NCBI RefSeq assembly: GCF_023333585.1
Contig: NZ_JAIQZN010000047.1
Location: 9,827 to 53,836 of the forward strand
Reading direction: 5' to 3'
Source: Argonema antarcticum A004/B2
Lineage (GTDB): Bacteria > Cyanobacteriota > Cyanobacteriia > Cyanobacteriales > Aerosakkonemataceae
Length of the DNA: 44,010 nucleotides
The notes under the pieces are model-generated. The model was not told the origin of the DNA, did no database searches, and worked only from the letters and a program-made list of their open reading frames with translations. Each line of letters begins with the position of its first letter. Position 1 is the stretch's first letter. The translations under genes were made by a program, and so were the position numbers. Below are positions 36,060-43,936 of this stretch, one piece after another.

Positions 36060-36578
36060 TCATCGTCTCCCAGCTTGCCAATCTTCCCCACCTGGAAGCT
36101 GAGTCAAATAATTATTAACCACTGAAGATAACTCTTTTGCCGAGTAATCATAAGTGAGAGATAACAAACTTTTACCAGTCGCCATAATCTGTTCTTTATC
36201 AACTAAATTCAAAAGCTGATAATGACTATAATATCCATCCCTGACTTCCTCACTAGCTAAAGAAATTGCTTCCTCAAATTCATCGTCAAGCATTGATTCC
36301 CACTCATCTATCTTAACGTAGTAAGACGTTTTGTTATCTTGCAAATTCAGCTTTTTAATTTCTCTAACTGAATTGCGAATTGAATTAGCCCAAGAATTTG
36401 TTAATCGCTGTTCCACTTGGTTTTTTATCAAGTGAATTAACAAGATTTTCAGATAAGATTGAATATTACGCAGAATCGCCTGTTTGCTCATTCCTTCTAA
36501 CTCATCCACAATTACCAAAGCATCTGCGTAGCGTCCTTCCAAAATGCTTTTTCTTAAATCGATGAGTTCTTGAGTCAT
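36060..36578 (-). CDS. DUF29 family protein
   Basis: 172 residues of helical protein. The DUF29 pattern is visible: LRKSILEGRYADALVIVDEL, then SYLKILLIHLIKNQVEQRLT with the conserved HLIK, and SWANSIRNSVREI (usually W..SI...R..I). DUF29 proteins are abundant in cyanobacteria and have no known function. The C-terminal ~75 residues (EEAISLASEEVRDGYYSHYQLL) are longer than the core domain. Single gene. Confidence 0.8.
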   Translation of the reverse strand: MTQELIDLRKSILEGRYADALVIVDELEGMSKQAILRNIQSYLKILLIHLIKNQVEQRLTNSWANSIRNSVREIKKLNLQDNKTSYYVKIDEWESMLDDEFEEAISLASEEVRDGYYSHYQLLNLVDKEQIMATGKSLLSLTYDYSAKELSSVVNNYLTQLPGGEDWQAGRR

Positions 36579-36650
36579 AACTCTTACCTTTACTCTTTTG
36601 GTATATTATTTTACCTATTTAATTTCCCATCTTCCCCACCAGGTAACTAA

Positions 36651-36714
36651 GTAGGGGCACGGCATAATTAACCTTATTTTCTACTGCAAAATATCTCGGA
36701 CGCCGTGCCCCTAC
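36651..36714. repeat. GTAGGGGCACGGC palindromic dispersed element
   Basis: GTAGGGGCACGGC (36651-36663) is perfectly inverted at 36702-36714, 38 bases apart. This is a MITE-like unit seen widely in cyanobacterial intergenic regions. A further hairpin (CCTGCGAAT with ATTCGCAGG, 36748-36766) lies just downstream of smpB. Confidence 0.75.
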
Positions 36715-36795
36715 ATATTTGTCTCTTAGGAGGACTTTCGCTATTAGCCTGCGAATTGATTCGCAGGCGGGTGTGTTGACAAGTGTAATAACGAC

Positions 36796-37263
36796 TTAAA
36801 AATTCTTCATAGCGCGTTCCATCTCGCGCTTATCATCCCGTTTCTTCACATCTTCCCGCTTATCGTGCAACTTCTTACCTTTGCCAAGACCGACAGTAAC
36901 TTTAACCAAACCCTTCTTCAAATACATTTTCAAAGGCACTAAGGTTAAACCCTTCTGTTCCACCTTGCCAATCAGCTTGCGGATTTCCTCCTTGTGCAGC
37001 AGCAGCTTGCGCGTGCGAAGCGGCTCATGGTTAAAATATTGGCTAGTAGTTGAGTGAGGAGAAACGTGGACGTTCAGCAGCCACGCCTCGCCATTCCGAA
37101 TCAGGACGTATCCATCTCGCAAGTTAGACCTGCCCTCGCGAATGGCCTTGACTTCTGTCCCCTTCAGCTCAACCCCAGCCTCGTAAGTCTCTAGGATTTC
37201 GTAGAGATAACGGGCTTGGCGATTATCGCTAACGATTTTGATACCTTCGCTTTTGTCACTCAT
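36796..37263 (-). CDS. smpB: SsrA-binding protein SmpB
   Basis: Partner of tmRNA in rescue of stalled ribosomes. 155 residues from the ATG at 37263 (MSDKSEGIKIVSDNRQARYLY), the conserved start; the longer frame would add 32 unrelated residues. Family stretches: YEAGVELKGTEVKAIREGR, NLRDGYVLI, HSTTSQYFNHEPLRTRKLLL, and LKMYLKKGLVKVTVGLGKGKKLHDKRE with the basic C-terminal tail that enters the mRNA channel. The tmRNA gene itself is not in the window. Confidence 0.97.
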   Translation of the reverse strand: MSDKSEGIKIVSDNRQARYLYEILETYEAGVELKGTEVKAIREGRSNLRDGYVLIRNGEAWLLNVHVSPHSTTSQYFNHEPLRTRKLLLHKEEIRKLIGKVEQKGLTLVPLKMYLKKGLVKVTVGLGKGKKLHDKREDVKKRDDKREMERAMKNF

Positions 37264-37356
37264 ACAGCCACATTTACATAAGTTAAGAAAGTCTAGAGCT
37301 ATTCCCCGCAAGGAAGCCACTGTGTTTGTACTAAAGCCGAAGTACTCCCTACTCCC

Positions 37357-37405
37357 CACTCAGCACTCAGCACTCAGCACTCAGCACTCAGCACTCAGCA
37401 CTCAG
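37357..37405. repeat. CACTCAG heptamer tandem repeat, seven units
   Basis: Seven perfect CACTCAG units upstream of smpB. Reverse complement of the 32868-32918 array. Confidence 0.95.
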
Positions 37406-37533
37406 GACTTTGCTATATTTGCCACTTTAGCGCGTGACATCCTCTTACGGCAAATCAATGATTATGCCGTAGGCTTCCAAACCTGACGATGATTTCGCTT
37501 AGTCTGGCCTAATTGTAAAGTTTTATGTCGAAC

Positions 37534-37568
37534 TTGACATTCAGCCGATAAACCGTAACAATAGATAC
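37534..37568 (+). promoter_or_regulatory. gif promoter with perfect NtcA site
   Basis: GTAACAATAGATAC (37555-37568) is an exact GTA-N8-TAC NtcA box. TTGACA (37534-37539) is a full -35 consensus; 17-18 bases later the weak -10 (about 37557-37563) falls inside the NtcA box. An NtcA site over the -10 implies repression under nitrogen limitation, which is how gif genes are known to be controlled. Confidence 0.85.
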
Positions 37569-37576
37569 AGAAACAA

Positions 37577-37664
37577 ATCGTTCATCTCTTCAAGTAGCTC
37601 CGCCAGATAGTTGGTTAGAGACTCGTCGAGACGGAAGTAGGGAATCATCCCGAAGGAACGCGCC
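37577..37664 (+). promoter_or_regulatory. Glutamine riboswitch (glnA / downstream-peptide RNA type)
   Basis: Contains the conserved elements CGTTCATC (37579-37586), GAGACGGAAGTAGG (37628-37641) and CCGAAGGAACGCGCC (37650-37664). CGTTC pairs with GAACG (37656-37660) to close the structure, and GGGAATCATCCC forms a hairpin. This matches the glutamine-binding glnA RNA class known from cyanobacteria, where it raises expression of glutamine synthetase inactivating factors when glutamine is abundant. It ends 35 bases before the gif ATG. Exact boundaries are approximate. Confidence 0.88.
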
Positions 37665-37699
37665 TCACTTGAGTACATTTTGATTTTGAGGCGAAAACT

Positions 37700-37855
37700 A
37701 TGAACTATATCAACGACGAATCCAATCGCGGTACAGTGGAAACAAAAGCCCGTTCTCTAATGCTGAATCATCAGCGAACCATGAAGAATCGGCAGCAGTC
37801 TCTATTGAGTCGTTCGGCGGCGGAAGTCGGGCTGACAGGTAATATTTCCGAATAG
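37700..37855 (+). CDS. gifA: IF7-type glutamine synthetase inactivating factor
   Basis: 51-residue basic protein: MNYINDESNRGTVETKARSL, then MLNHQRTMKNRQQSLLSRSA and AEVGL. The RSLM...H...KNRQQS(L/M)LSR(A/S)A core is that of the cyanobacterial inactivating factors IF7/IF17, small disordered proteins that bind glutamine synthetase electrostatically and switch it off after ammonium addition; the Arg/Lys-rich core provides the contacts. GAGGCG lies seven bases before the ATG. The upstream NtcA box and glutamine riboswitch independently support the call, and a terminator follows. The gene symbol follows the short IF7 form; the longer IF17 (gifB) has an extra N-terminal domain that is absent here. 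Confidence 0.88.
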   Translation: MNYINDESNRGTVETKARSLMLNHQRTMKNRQQSLLSRSAAEVGLTGNISE

Positions 37856-37921
37856 CAAGCTACATCAAGGAAATAGGGCTCTTAGCTACAAGGTTTCCTA
37901 CTTTTAGATAATTCGTAGCAG

Positions 37922-37953
37922 CACCTCCATTCTCATGGGGGTGTATTTTTTTG
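37922..37953 (+). terminator. gif terminator
   Basis: CACCTCCAT (37922-37930) pairs with ATGGGGGTG (37935-37943) with one G-U pair and a four-base loop; TATTTTTTTG follows. Confidence 0.9.
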
Positions 37954-37975
37954 ATGTTAGTATCACAGAGAAGGC

Positions 37976-38254
37976 TCATGCAGTTCCAAGGGCAAAAGGG
38001 TTATCGCGATCGCAACGGGTAGGAGTCTCTAGAATATAATCTTCTTCAGCACATAGTTGACGCAACTCCACAAAGGCATCTGCTATTGAGTCAGGTTTTT
38101 GTTGCTGATGCCAAGCTAGGAACTCTTCAAAGACAGTAGGTTCTACAATAACAGCAACCAATTTGTCTTGCTCAAAGATTAATTGAGGTTCATTAGCGAT
38201 CGCATCGATTAGCTCTCTTAGTTTTTGTTGCGCTTCGTCAAGCTTCCAGTTCAT
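37976..38254 (-). CDS. Phd/YefM-type antitoxin, apparently without toxin
   Basis: 92 residues: MNWKLDEAQQKLRELIDAIANEPQLIF, then LVAVIVEPTVFEEFLAW, the DNA-binding Phd/YefM core, followed by a toxin-neutralising tail (SIADAFVELRQLCAEEDYIL). AGGAAAAG precedes the ATG. Such antitoxins are normally followed within a few bases by a PIN or RelE-type toxin, but downstream there is only the gif terminator and then the convergent gif gene. It is therefore an orphan, or its toxin is elsewhere. Confidence 0.78.
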   Translation of the reverse strand: MNWKLDEAQQKLRELIDAIANEPQLIFEQDKLVAVIVEPTVFEEFLAWHQQQKPDSIADAFVELRQLCAEEDYILETPTRCDRDNPFALGTA

Positions 38255-38340
38255 CTGCTTTTCCTGGCCAATGCTGATTATAGCCTATCGTACCATTAAG
38301 CGATCGCATTCCATCTCTTGCTAAAATCAATAGTAATGCC

Positions 38341-38409
38341 AGGAGGGAGGAAAGTGGCACAGCGCTCGCTGAGCCACTTTCCTCCCTCCTGTTAGGTTAA
38401 TTTTTTTTT
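38341..38409 (+). promoter_or_regulatory. 25-bp hairpin plus T-run in the leader of the amidohydrolase gene
   Basis: AGGAGGGAGGAAAGTGGC (38341-38358) is perfectly inverted at 38373-38390. An inner CAGCG/CGCTG pair extends the stem to about 24 bp with one A/A mismatch. GTTAGGTTAA and nine T (38401-38409) follow, 20 bases before the ATG at 38430. This has the form of a terminator or attenuator placed in a 5' leader, or of a palindromic repeat inserted there. Confidence 0.7.
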
Positions 38410-38429
38410 ACATATAGCAAGGAATATTT

Positions 38430-39686
38430 ATGACAGCAACATCTTGGGATTTACTTCTTCGCCACTGCCGGTTACTCGACCGCGAAGTTGATATTGCGAT
38501 TAAAGATGGTAAAATTGCGGCTATTGCGCCTAATTTGGCGGAAATAGCACAGCTAGAACTTGATGTAAAAGGGAAACTGGTTAGTCCGCCTTTTGTGGAG
38601 TCGCACATTCATTTAGATACGGCTTTGACTGCGGGTGAACCGCGATGGAATAAAACTGGCACTTTGTTTGAAGGAATTGAAATTTGGAGAGAAAGGAAGC
38701 AAAGTCTGACGCTGGAAGATGTGAAAAGACGGGCAATCGAAACTTTAAAGCAGCAAGCATCTCAAGGTGTTTTATTTGTTCGCAGTCATGCGGATGTAAG
38801 CGAACCGAGTTTGACGGCTTTGCAAGGTTTGTTAGAAGTGCGAGAGTTCGTGAAAGATTGGATGACTTTGCAAGTGGTGGCTTTTCCTCAAGATGGTGTT
38901 TATGGTAATCCTAAAAATGATGAATTATTGGAAGAAGCGCTAAAGTTGGGTGCGGATGCGGTGGGGGGAATTCCTCACTATGAGTTTACCCGCGAAGATG
39001 GGGTAAAATCGGTACATCGGATCTTTGAATTAGCGCAAAAATATAATCGCCTAATTGATATCCACTGCGATGAAATTGATGATGAACAATCGCGTTTTTT
39101 AGAAGTAGTGGCAGCTTGTGCAATTCGGAGTGGTATGGGGACGCGAGTAACTGCGAGTCATACTACGGCGTTTGGTTCTTATAATAATGCTTATGCTGGA
39201 AAGTTAATGGGATTGTTGACGCGATCGCAAATTAATTTCATTGCCAATCCGTTAATTAATATTACTTTGCAAGGACGCACCGATACTTATCCCAAACGCC
39301 GAGGTGTGACGCGAGTAAAAGAATTGTGGCAAGCCGGATTGAATGTTAGTTTGGGATATGATTGTGTCCAAGATCCCTGGTATAGTTTGGGGACAGGAAA
39401 TATGCTGGATGTGGCGCACATGGCGGTTCATGTTTGCCAGATGACGGGGATGGCTGAGATAGATGCTTGTTTCGATATGGTGACAAGTCATGGAGCTAAA
39501 ACTTTAGATCTGGAAGATAATTATGGTATTAAGGTAGGAAAGCCTGCGAATTTAATTGTGTTGGATGCTGATAGTCGCTATAATGCGATTCGTTGTCGAT
39601 CGACTGTGTGTTATACGATCGCGCAAGGAAGGTTGTTAGCCCAGACTGAGCCACCCGTCACCCAGTGGAAAGGCGATCGATCGTAA
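38430..39686 (+). CDS. codA: Cytosine-deaminase-like amidohydrolase (CodA family)
   Basis: 418 residues, metal-dependent amidohydrolase barrel. Metal ligands and active site are readable: VESHIHLDTAL (His59, His61), then DVSEPSLTAL, GGIPHYEFTREDG, IDIHCDEIDDEQSRF (third His and catalytic Glu), TASHTTAFGSYN, and GYDCVQDPWYSLGTGNMLDVAHM with the metal Asp. These follow the CodA pattern, including the DPWY(P/S)LGT stretch. In E. coli CodA the residue before the metal Asp is His (GHD); here it is Tyr (GYD), so substrate preference may differ. The predicted role is pyrimidine or related ring salvage. The leader contains a large hairpin. Confidence 0.85.
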   Translation: MTATSWDLLLRHCRLLDREVDIAIKDGKIAAIAPNLAEIAQLELDVKGKLVSPPFVESHIHLDTALTAGEPRWNKTGTLFEGIEIWRERKQSLTLEDVKRRAIETLKQQASQGVLFVRSHADVSEPSLTALQGLLEVREFVKDWMTLQVVAFPQDGVYGNPKNDELLEEALKLGADAVGGIPHYEFTREDGVKSVHRIFELAQKYNRLIDIHCDEIDDEQSRFLEVVAACAIRSGMGTRVTASHTTAFGSYNNAYAGKLMGLLTRSQINFIANPLINITLQGRTDTYPKRRGVTRVKELWQAGLNVSLGYDCVQDPWYSLGTGNMLDVAHMAVHVCQMTGMAEIDACFDMVTSHGAKTLDLEDNYGIKVGKPANLIVLDADSRYNAIRCRSTVCYTIAQGRLLAQTEPPVTQWKGDRS

Positions 39687-39914
39687 AAGTTTCACAATTC
39701 AGGAAAATCTCTCTCCTTATCTCCCCCATTCGGGATATTTTAAGAAAACTACACTTTTGTCAAGTAGGGAAGGGTAAAAGTTGATGAATTGAGCTTGGGT
39801 ACAGGCTTTCCCAGGACTTTAACTATACCTAAGTATTGATTTTCTTTAGCTGGGGAAATGGTATTAAATTAACCATTGCACGGCAATAACTCTAAAAATA
39901 ACAGGAATGTACCC
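39687..39914. other. Intergenic region before the cyclase operon
   Basis: No gene or repeat is visible. It should contain the operon promoter; no consensus pair stands out. Confidence 0.4.
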
Positions 39915-42071
39915 ATGCGATTTCTCAACCTGTTAAGTATAAAGACAAAATTCATAGTTATGATACTGGTGGTCAGCCTCGGCGCGATGTGGGCCAGCAC
40001 CTTGATCTGCTCTAGTTCTGGTAAAGCTCTTCTCACCGAAAGAGTTTACAGCCAATTAACCAGCCTTCGCGCTGCTAGAACTTATCAAATCCAAGATTAC
40101 TTTGAAAGACTCGTCCAGCATACCCAGACGCTTAGCGATGACTATATGTTCATTGCTGCCATGAAAGAGTTTAAGGCAGCCTACGCTGAGCTTACCAAAG
40201 CTAACGTGCCAGCCGAGTATAACACCAAGATCGATGCCTACTACACGAAGGAAGTTTTGCCCAGACTGGCGAAAACTACCAAAGGTAAACCTCTAATCGA
40301 AGCCTACATACCCAATAAAACTGCTACCCGTTACCTCCAGTACAACTACATCGCAGCTAACTCCAACCCTGTTGGCAAGAAATTTCTCCTTGACGATGCG
40401 GGTGACAAAAGCAAGTATAGCAGTGTTCACGCCCGCTACCATCCCCGTTTTCGCAACATAGCTGAACGATTTGGCTACTACGATATGTACCTAATCGACA
40501 CAACGGGTGACATTGTTTATATGCTTTCCAAAGAAATTGACTTTGGCACAAACCTGATAGACGGACGCTACAGTCAGAGCAACTTAGGCAAGGCTCTAGC
40601 TGATTCCCTAAAAGCGAAGAGTACGGAGTTTGTAGAGATTGTCGATTTCGAGCCTTGGCAACCGTCTTACGGAGCGCCAGCCTCATTCGTCGCCTCTCCC
40701 ATTTTTGAAGGAACGGAATTGATAGGCGTTTTGGCGTTCCAGCTACCCATTGATGCCGTTAACCGCATCATGACAAATGATAATAATTGGCAAAAGATAG
40801 GTCTGGGCAAATCAGGAGAAACCTTTCTAGTCGGGAAGGATTATCTAATGCGTTCCGCGTCCCGTTTCCTGATTGAAGACCCAGAAGGTTATGCAAAAGA
40901 CCTGCAAAACAACGGCGTCGATCAGAAGACCATTAACAAAATAAAAGAGTACAATACTTCAATCCTCCTACAGGAAGTGCGAACAAAATCAGCAGATGCA
41001 GGGTTGGCAGGTAAAGAGGGGACGTGGATTATCAACGATTATCGCGGTATTCCAGTTTTGAATTCATACGCGCCATTAGAAATCGATGGATTGAAGTGGG
41101 TTATCATCGCCAAGATAGATGTTTCTGAAGCCTATGCCCCGATCGACCACTTTCAAAAAAGAGTTTTGATTTCAGCTACTTTAATCATGCTGATCATCAC
41201 GCTATTGGGGATGTGGCTTGCCAACATCTTTACCAGACCCATCAAAACTTTAATGGCTGGTGCCCGCCGGGTGGGGGCAGGGGAATTTGATACAGTTGTG
41301 ACATCGAAATCTAAAGATGAATTTGGAGAGTTAGCTAAGTCATTTAACGAAGCAGTAGGCAGCCTTCGCAATCACGCCAATCTGATCGAACAAAAAAATC
41401 GCGAAAATGAGAAATTACTCTTAAGAATACTGCCTGCGCCTATAGCCAAACGCCTCAAAGGTGGAGAGAAAAACATCGCCGAGCAGGTTTCCAATGTCAC
41501 GGTCTTGTTCTCCGACCTCCATCACTTCACCCAGCTTTATCAATTAATGTCCGCGCAGGAAGTTGTTGCCGTGCTTAATGAAATGGTAACAGCCTTCGAT
41601 GAAATGGCGGAAAAATACGGTATAGATAAGATTAAAACTATTGGGGATGGTTACATGGCAGCCTGCGGACTGAGTGTGCCGCGTATGGATCATGAAAAAC
41701 GCATGGTAGAATTTGCTGTGGAAATGCTTGCTTTTGTCCGCCGATATAGTTATGAAAAAGGCTTGCACCTAGACCTAAAAATTGGGATCAATTCAGGAGA
41801 TGTGGTGGCGGGCATCATGGGCAAAAATAAAATGCTCTACGACGTTTGGGGCGATACTGTCAATACTGCCAACCAGCTGAGGTCAGCTTGCCCGGCGGGA
41901 GCTATCCTACTGTCCCAAAACGTATGCGATCGCTTGCAAGACCTCTACGAGTTTGAGCAGGTTGGGGAAATCCAAGAACCTGGAAAACAAAAGCTAGTGG
42001 CTTGGCAACTGAAAAGTACCCAACAACCAGTAACTGCTAAAGCAACTAAGGAATGGGAATCGGATAAGTAG
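39915..42071 (+). CDS. Membrane-bound class III nucleotide cyclase with periplasmic sensor and HAMP
   Basis: 718 residues from the ATG at 39915 (MRFLNLLSIKTKF), which has AGGA at the right distance. Membrane helix 1 (about 15-35), a large periplasmic double-Cache-like sensor (about 40-430), helix 2 (VLISATLIMLIITLLGMWLA), HAMP (RPIKTLMAGARRVGAGEFD), a short linker helix and the cyclase domain. Metal Asp residues are in VLFSDLHHFT and TIGDGYMA. The base-selecting pair is Lys (IKTIGDG) and Asp (DVWGDTVN), which favours ATP, hence cAMP. The transition-state Asn is present (VNTAN), but the Arg that normally follows (VNTASR) is Gln, so activity may be low. It is followed after one base by a channel with a cNMP-binding domain. 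Confidence 0.9.
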   Translation: MRFLNLLSIKTKFIVMILVVSLGAMWASTLICSSSGKALLTERVYSQLTSLRAARTYQIQDYFERLVQHTQTLSDDYMFIAAMKEFKAAYAELTKANVPAEYNTKIDAYYTKEVLPRLAKTTKGKPLIEAYIPNKTATRYLQYNYIAANSNPVGKKFLLDDAGDKSKYSSVHARYHPRFRNIAERFGYYDMYLIDTTGDIVYMLSKEIDFGTNLIDGRYSQSNLGKALADSLKAKSTEFVEIVDFEPWQPSYGAPASFVASPIFEGTELIGVLAFQLPIDAVNRIMTNDNNWQKIGLGKSGETFLVGKDYLMRSASRFLIEDPEGYAKDLQNNGVDQKTINKIKEYNTSILLQEVRTKSADAGLAGKEGTWIINDYRGIPVLNSYAPLEIDGLKWVIIAKIDVSEAYAPIDHFQKRVLISATLIMLIITLLGMWLANIFTRPIKTLMAGARRVGAGEFDTVVTSKSKDEFGELAKSFNEAVGSLRNHANLIEQKNRENEKLLLRILPAPIAKRLKGGEKNIAEQVSNVTVLFSDLHHFTQLYQLMSAQEVVAVLNEMVTAFDEMAEKYGIDKIKTIGDGYMAACGLSVPRMDHEKRMVEFAVEMLAFVRRYSYEKGLHLDLKIGINSGDVVAGIMGKNKMLYDVWGDTVNTANQLRSACPAGAILLSQNVCDRLQDLYEFEQVGEIQEPGKQKLVAWQLKSTQQPVTAKATKEWESDK

Positions 42072-42072
42072 T

Positions 42073-43551
42073 ATGAGCGCAAACTCCGAATGGTTGATTT
42101 GGGCGATAACAATAGGCTTTGGGTTCCCTCTCCTCGTAATTATGCTGGGAGAGGCTATTCATCATCTAGAAAGGCACGGTAAGCCGATCGCAGCGACATT
42201 GGTACTCGTAAGGAACCTCGTCCTACCCGTCTTGGTGTTGATGCTGTTCGTTAATAATGTCGTTAACCTGGACGATCGCGGGAATTTTGTAAAGATTATC
42301 GAAACGCTGTTCTGGTTATCCGTTATCCACGCCTCTCTCTCCCTAATTAATGCAGTCTTGTTTGAAGACGCTGAGGCAGATACATGGCGGGCACGAATGC
42401 CCAAACTGCTGATCGATCTCGCTAGACTGTTTTTGGTGCTGGCGGGAAGCGCGATCGTGCTGGCGGCAGTGTGGGGTGCCGATCTGGCAGGTCTGGCTAC
42501 TGCTTTAGGCGTTAGCTCGATTGTGATCGGTTTGGCGCTTCAGGACACATTGGGCAGTATCATGTCTGGCGTTGCGCTTCTGTTCGAGCGCCCCTTCACG
42601 GTAGGCGATTGGTTGCGCGTTGGAGATATCGAAGGTCGAGTGATTGACATCAATTGGCGCTCTGTTCGCCTGCTCACATCCCAGCGCCAGGTGGTTGTCG
42701 TTCCTCATCAGTTTATTGGCAAAGAAGTAATCTGGAATTACAGCCAACCAGACGGCCTTTACAACCAAACCATCAGTGTTAGCTTCTCCTACGATAGTCC
42801 CCCCAACTTGGTCAAGCAGGTGCTAAAAAGTATAGCTTTGGCTACACCAGGAGTATTGGCCGAACCGGAGCCAGAAGTTACAACTAAATCCTACGATCAA
42901 ACTGCAATTAGCTACGAGGTGGAGTTTTTTGTAGAAAACTTTGAGGATGTGGGACACATACTTGACAGCTTTATGACGCGAGTCTGGTACGCAGCGCAGC
43001 GAAACAACCTCTCGCTCCATCAGTATCAATATGAATATTCCACGCAACCGCCGACCAAGACAGATAGCCCTTCAAATATGTGGGCAAAAAACCTGCACTC
43101 AATTCCTAGCTTTATGCCCCTAGCTAGAGAACAGGAGAGCTTGGCTGACCTAACTAAGGGAACCGTTGTACAGAAATTTGGTGCCGGAGAGACGGTTATC
43201 CGGCAGGGCGATCGCAGTAATGCCTTGTACATTATCATCGCCGGTCAGGCTGTAATCACTATCACGAACGACTTTGACAAGGAGCAGGAGGTCATGGCTC
43301 TCTCCCTGGGTGAGTTCTTTGGCGAGATGACACTCTTTAGTGGGGAACCTAGTCCGGTATCGATCGCCGCTATTGACGATTTGCAAGTTATTGTCATCTT
43401 TTCTGATGCTGTCAATAAGATGATAGAACGTCAACCCAGCTTTGCCCGCCAGGTCGGTCAAATTATAGAAGCACGAAGGAGTGCGATAAGTGCCGCTCAA
43501 CAGGAAGATGTTTCGTCCAATGCTGGGGTTGAGTTACCTATAGACGTTTAA
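42073..43551 (+). CDS. MscS-family channel with C-terminal cyclic-nucleotide-binding domain (bCNG type)
   Basis: 492 residues. Four N-terminal membrane segments, then the MscS pore helix and beta domain: LGVSSIVIGLALQDTLGSIM, ALLFERPFTVGDWLRVGD, IEGRVIDINWRSVRLLT, PHQFIGKEVIWNYS. Residues ~350-465 are a cyclic-nucleotide-binding domain (VVQKFGAGETVIRQGDRSNA, LYIIIAGQAVI, LGEFFGEMTLFSGEPSPVSI). The phosphate-binding cassette keeps GE but reads EPSPVS where cNMP binders have PR(S/T)A, so the key Arg is missing. The family, named bCNG, is gated by cyclic nucleotides and largely insensitive to tension. Its start is one base after the cyclase stop, so the two are translationally coupled. Confidence 0.92.
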   Translation: MSANSEWLIWAITIGFGFPLLVIMLGEAIHHLERHGKPIAATLVLVRNLVLPVLVLMLFVNNVVNLDDRGNFVKIIETLFWLSVIHASLSLINAVLFEDAEADTWRARMPKLLIDLARLFLVLAGSAIVLAAVWGADLAGLATALGVSSIVIGLALQDTLGSIMSGVALLFERPFTVGDWLRVGDIEGRVIDINWRSVRLLTSQRQVVVVPHQFIGKEVIWNYSQPDGLYNQTISVSFSYDSPPNLVKQVLKSIALATPGVLAEPEPEVTTKSYDQTAISYEVEFFVENFEDVGHILDSFMTRVWYAAQRNNLSLHQYQYEYSTQPPTKTDSPSNMWAKNLHSIPSFMPLAREQESLADLTKGTVVQKFGAGETVIRQGDRSNALYIIIAGQAVITITNDFDKEQEVMALSLGEFFGEMTLFSGEPSPVSIAAIDDLQVIVIFSDAVNKMIERQPSFARQVGQIIEARRSAISAAQQEDVSSNAGVELPIDV

Positions 43552-43936
43552 TAATTTTATTTAAAAAAGATTGATTTCTGGGAATTTTGTATAATAGATG
43601 AATACATTGCGATCGCCATACCCTTGAGGCTTTCACTATCATTAAAAATGAAAAAGGGCTAAGTCCTAGTATTTGCCGAAAAAAAACTTTGCATACAACC
43701 AATTAATTGTCGCAAACATTGGCTTGGCCGCTACATATAGCAACCGATGAAAGTCGGTTAGGACATTCTGAATTTCACCAAACCGTTCGGCTGAGTTTCG
43801 ACAAAGCTCAACTTCCGCTATCACGGCGAAGCCCTTGATTCTAAACCATTCTGACCCTAGTCCCTAGTGCAGGATGGCGGAAATAACTCACCACTAAAAA
43901 TTGCCAATGATTGCTCTGGAAATATTGATTTTTACC
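43552..43936. other. Intergenic region with small hairpins, no gene seen
   Basis: A TATAAT-containing stretch (TTTTGTATAATAG, about 43586-43598) could be a promoter reading right. A small hairpin AACCGA/TCGGTT lies at about 43742-43759. CTGAGTTTCGACAAAGCTCAACTTC (about 43791-43815) holds the inverted words GAGTTTCG and AAAGCTC and resembles a common dispersed sequence. No credible open frame. Confidence 0.4.

Noticed and set aside
37357-37405. Seven-unit array considered as a CRISPR remnant
   Set aside because: Units are 7 bp without spacers; the same holds for the arrays at 32868 and 43937.
39687-39914. Possible c-di-GMP or other riboswitch before the cyclase
   Set aside because: No conserved riboswitch motif could be matched; only generic hairpins.
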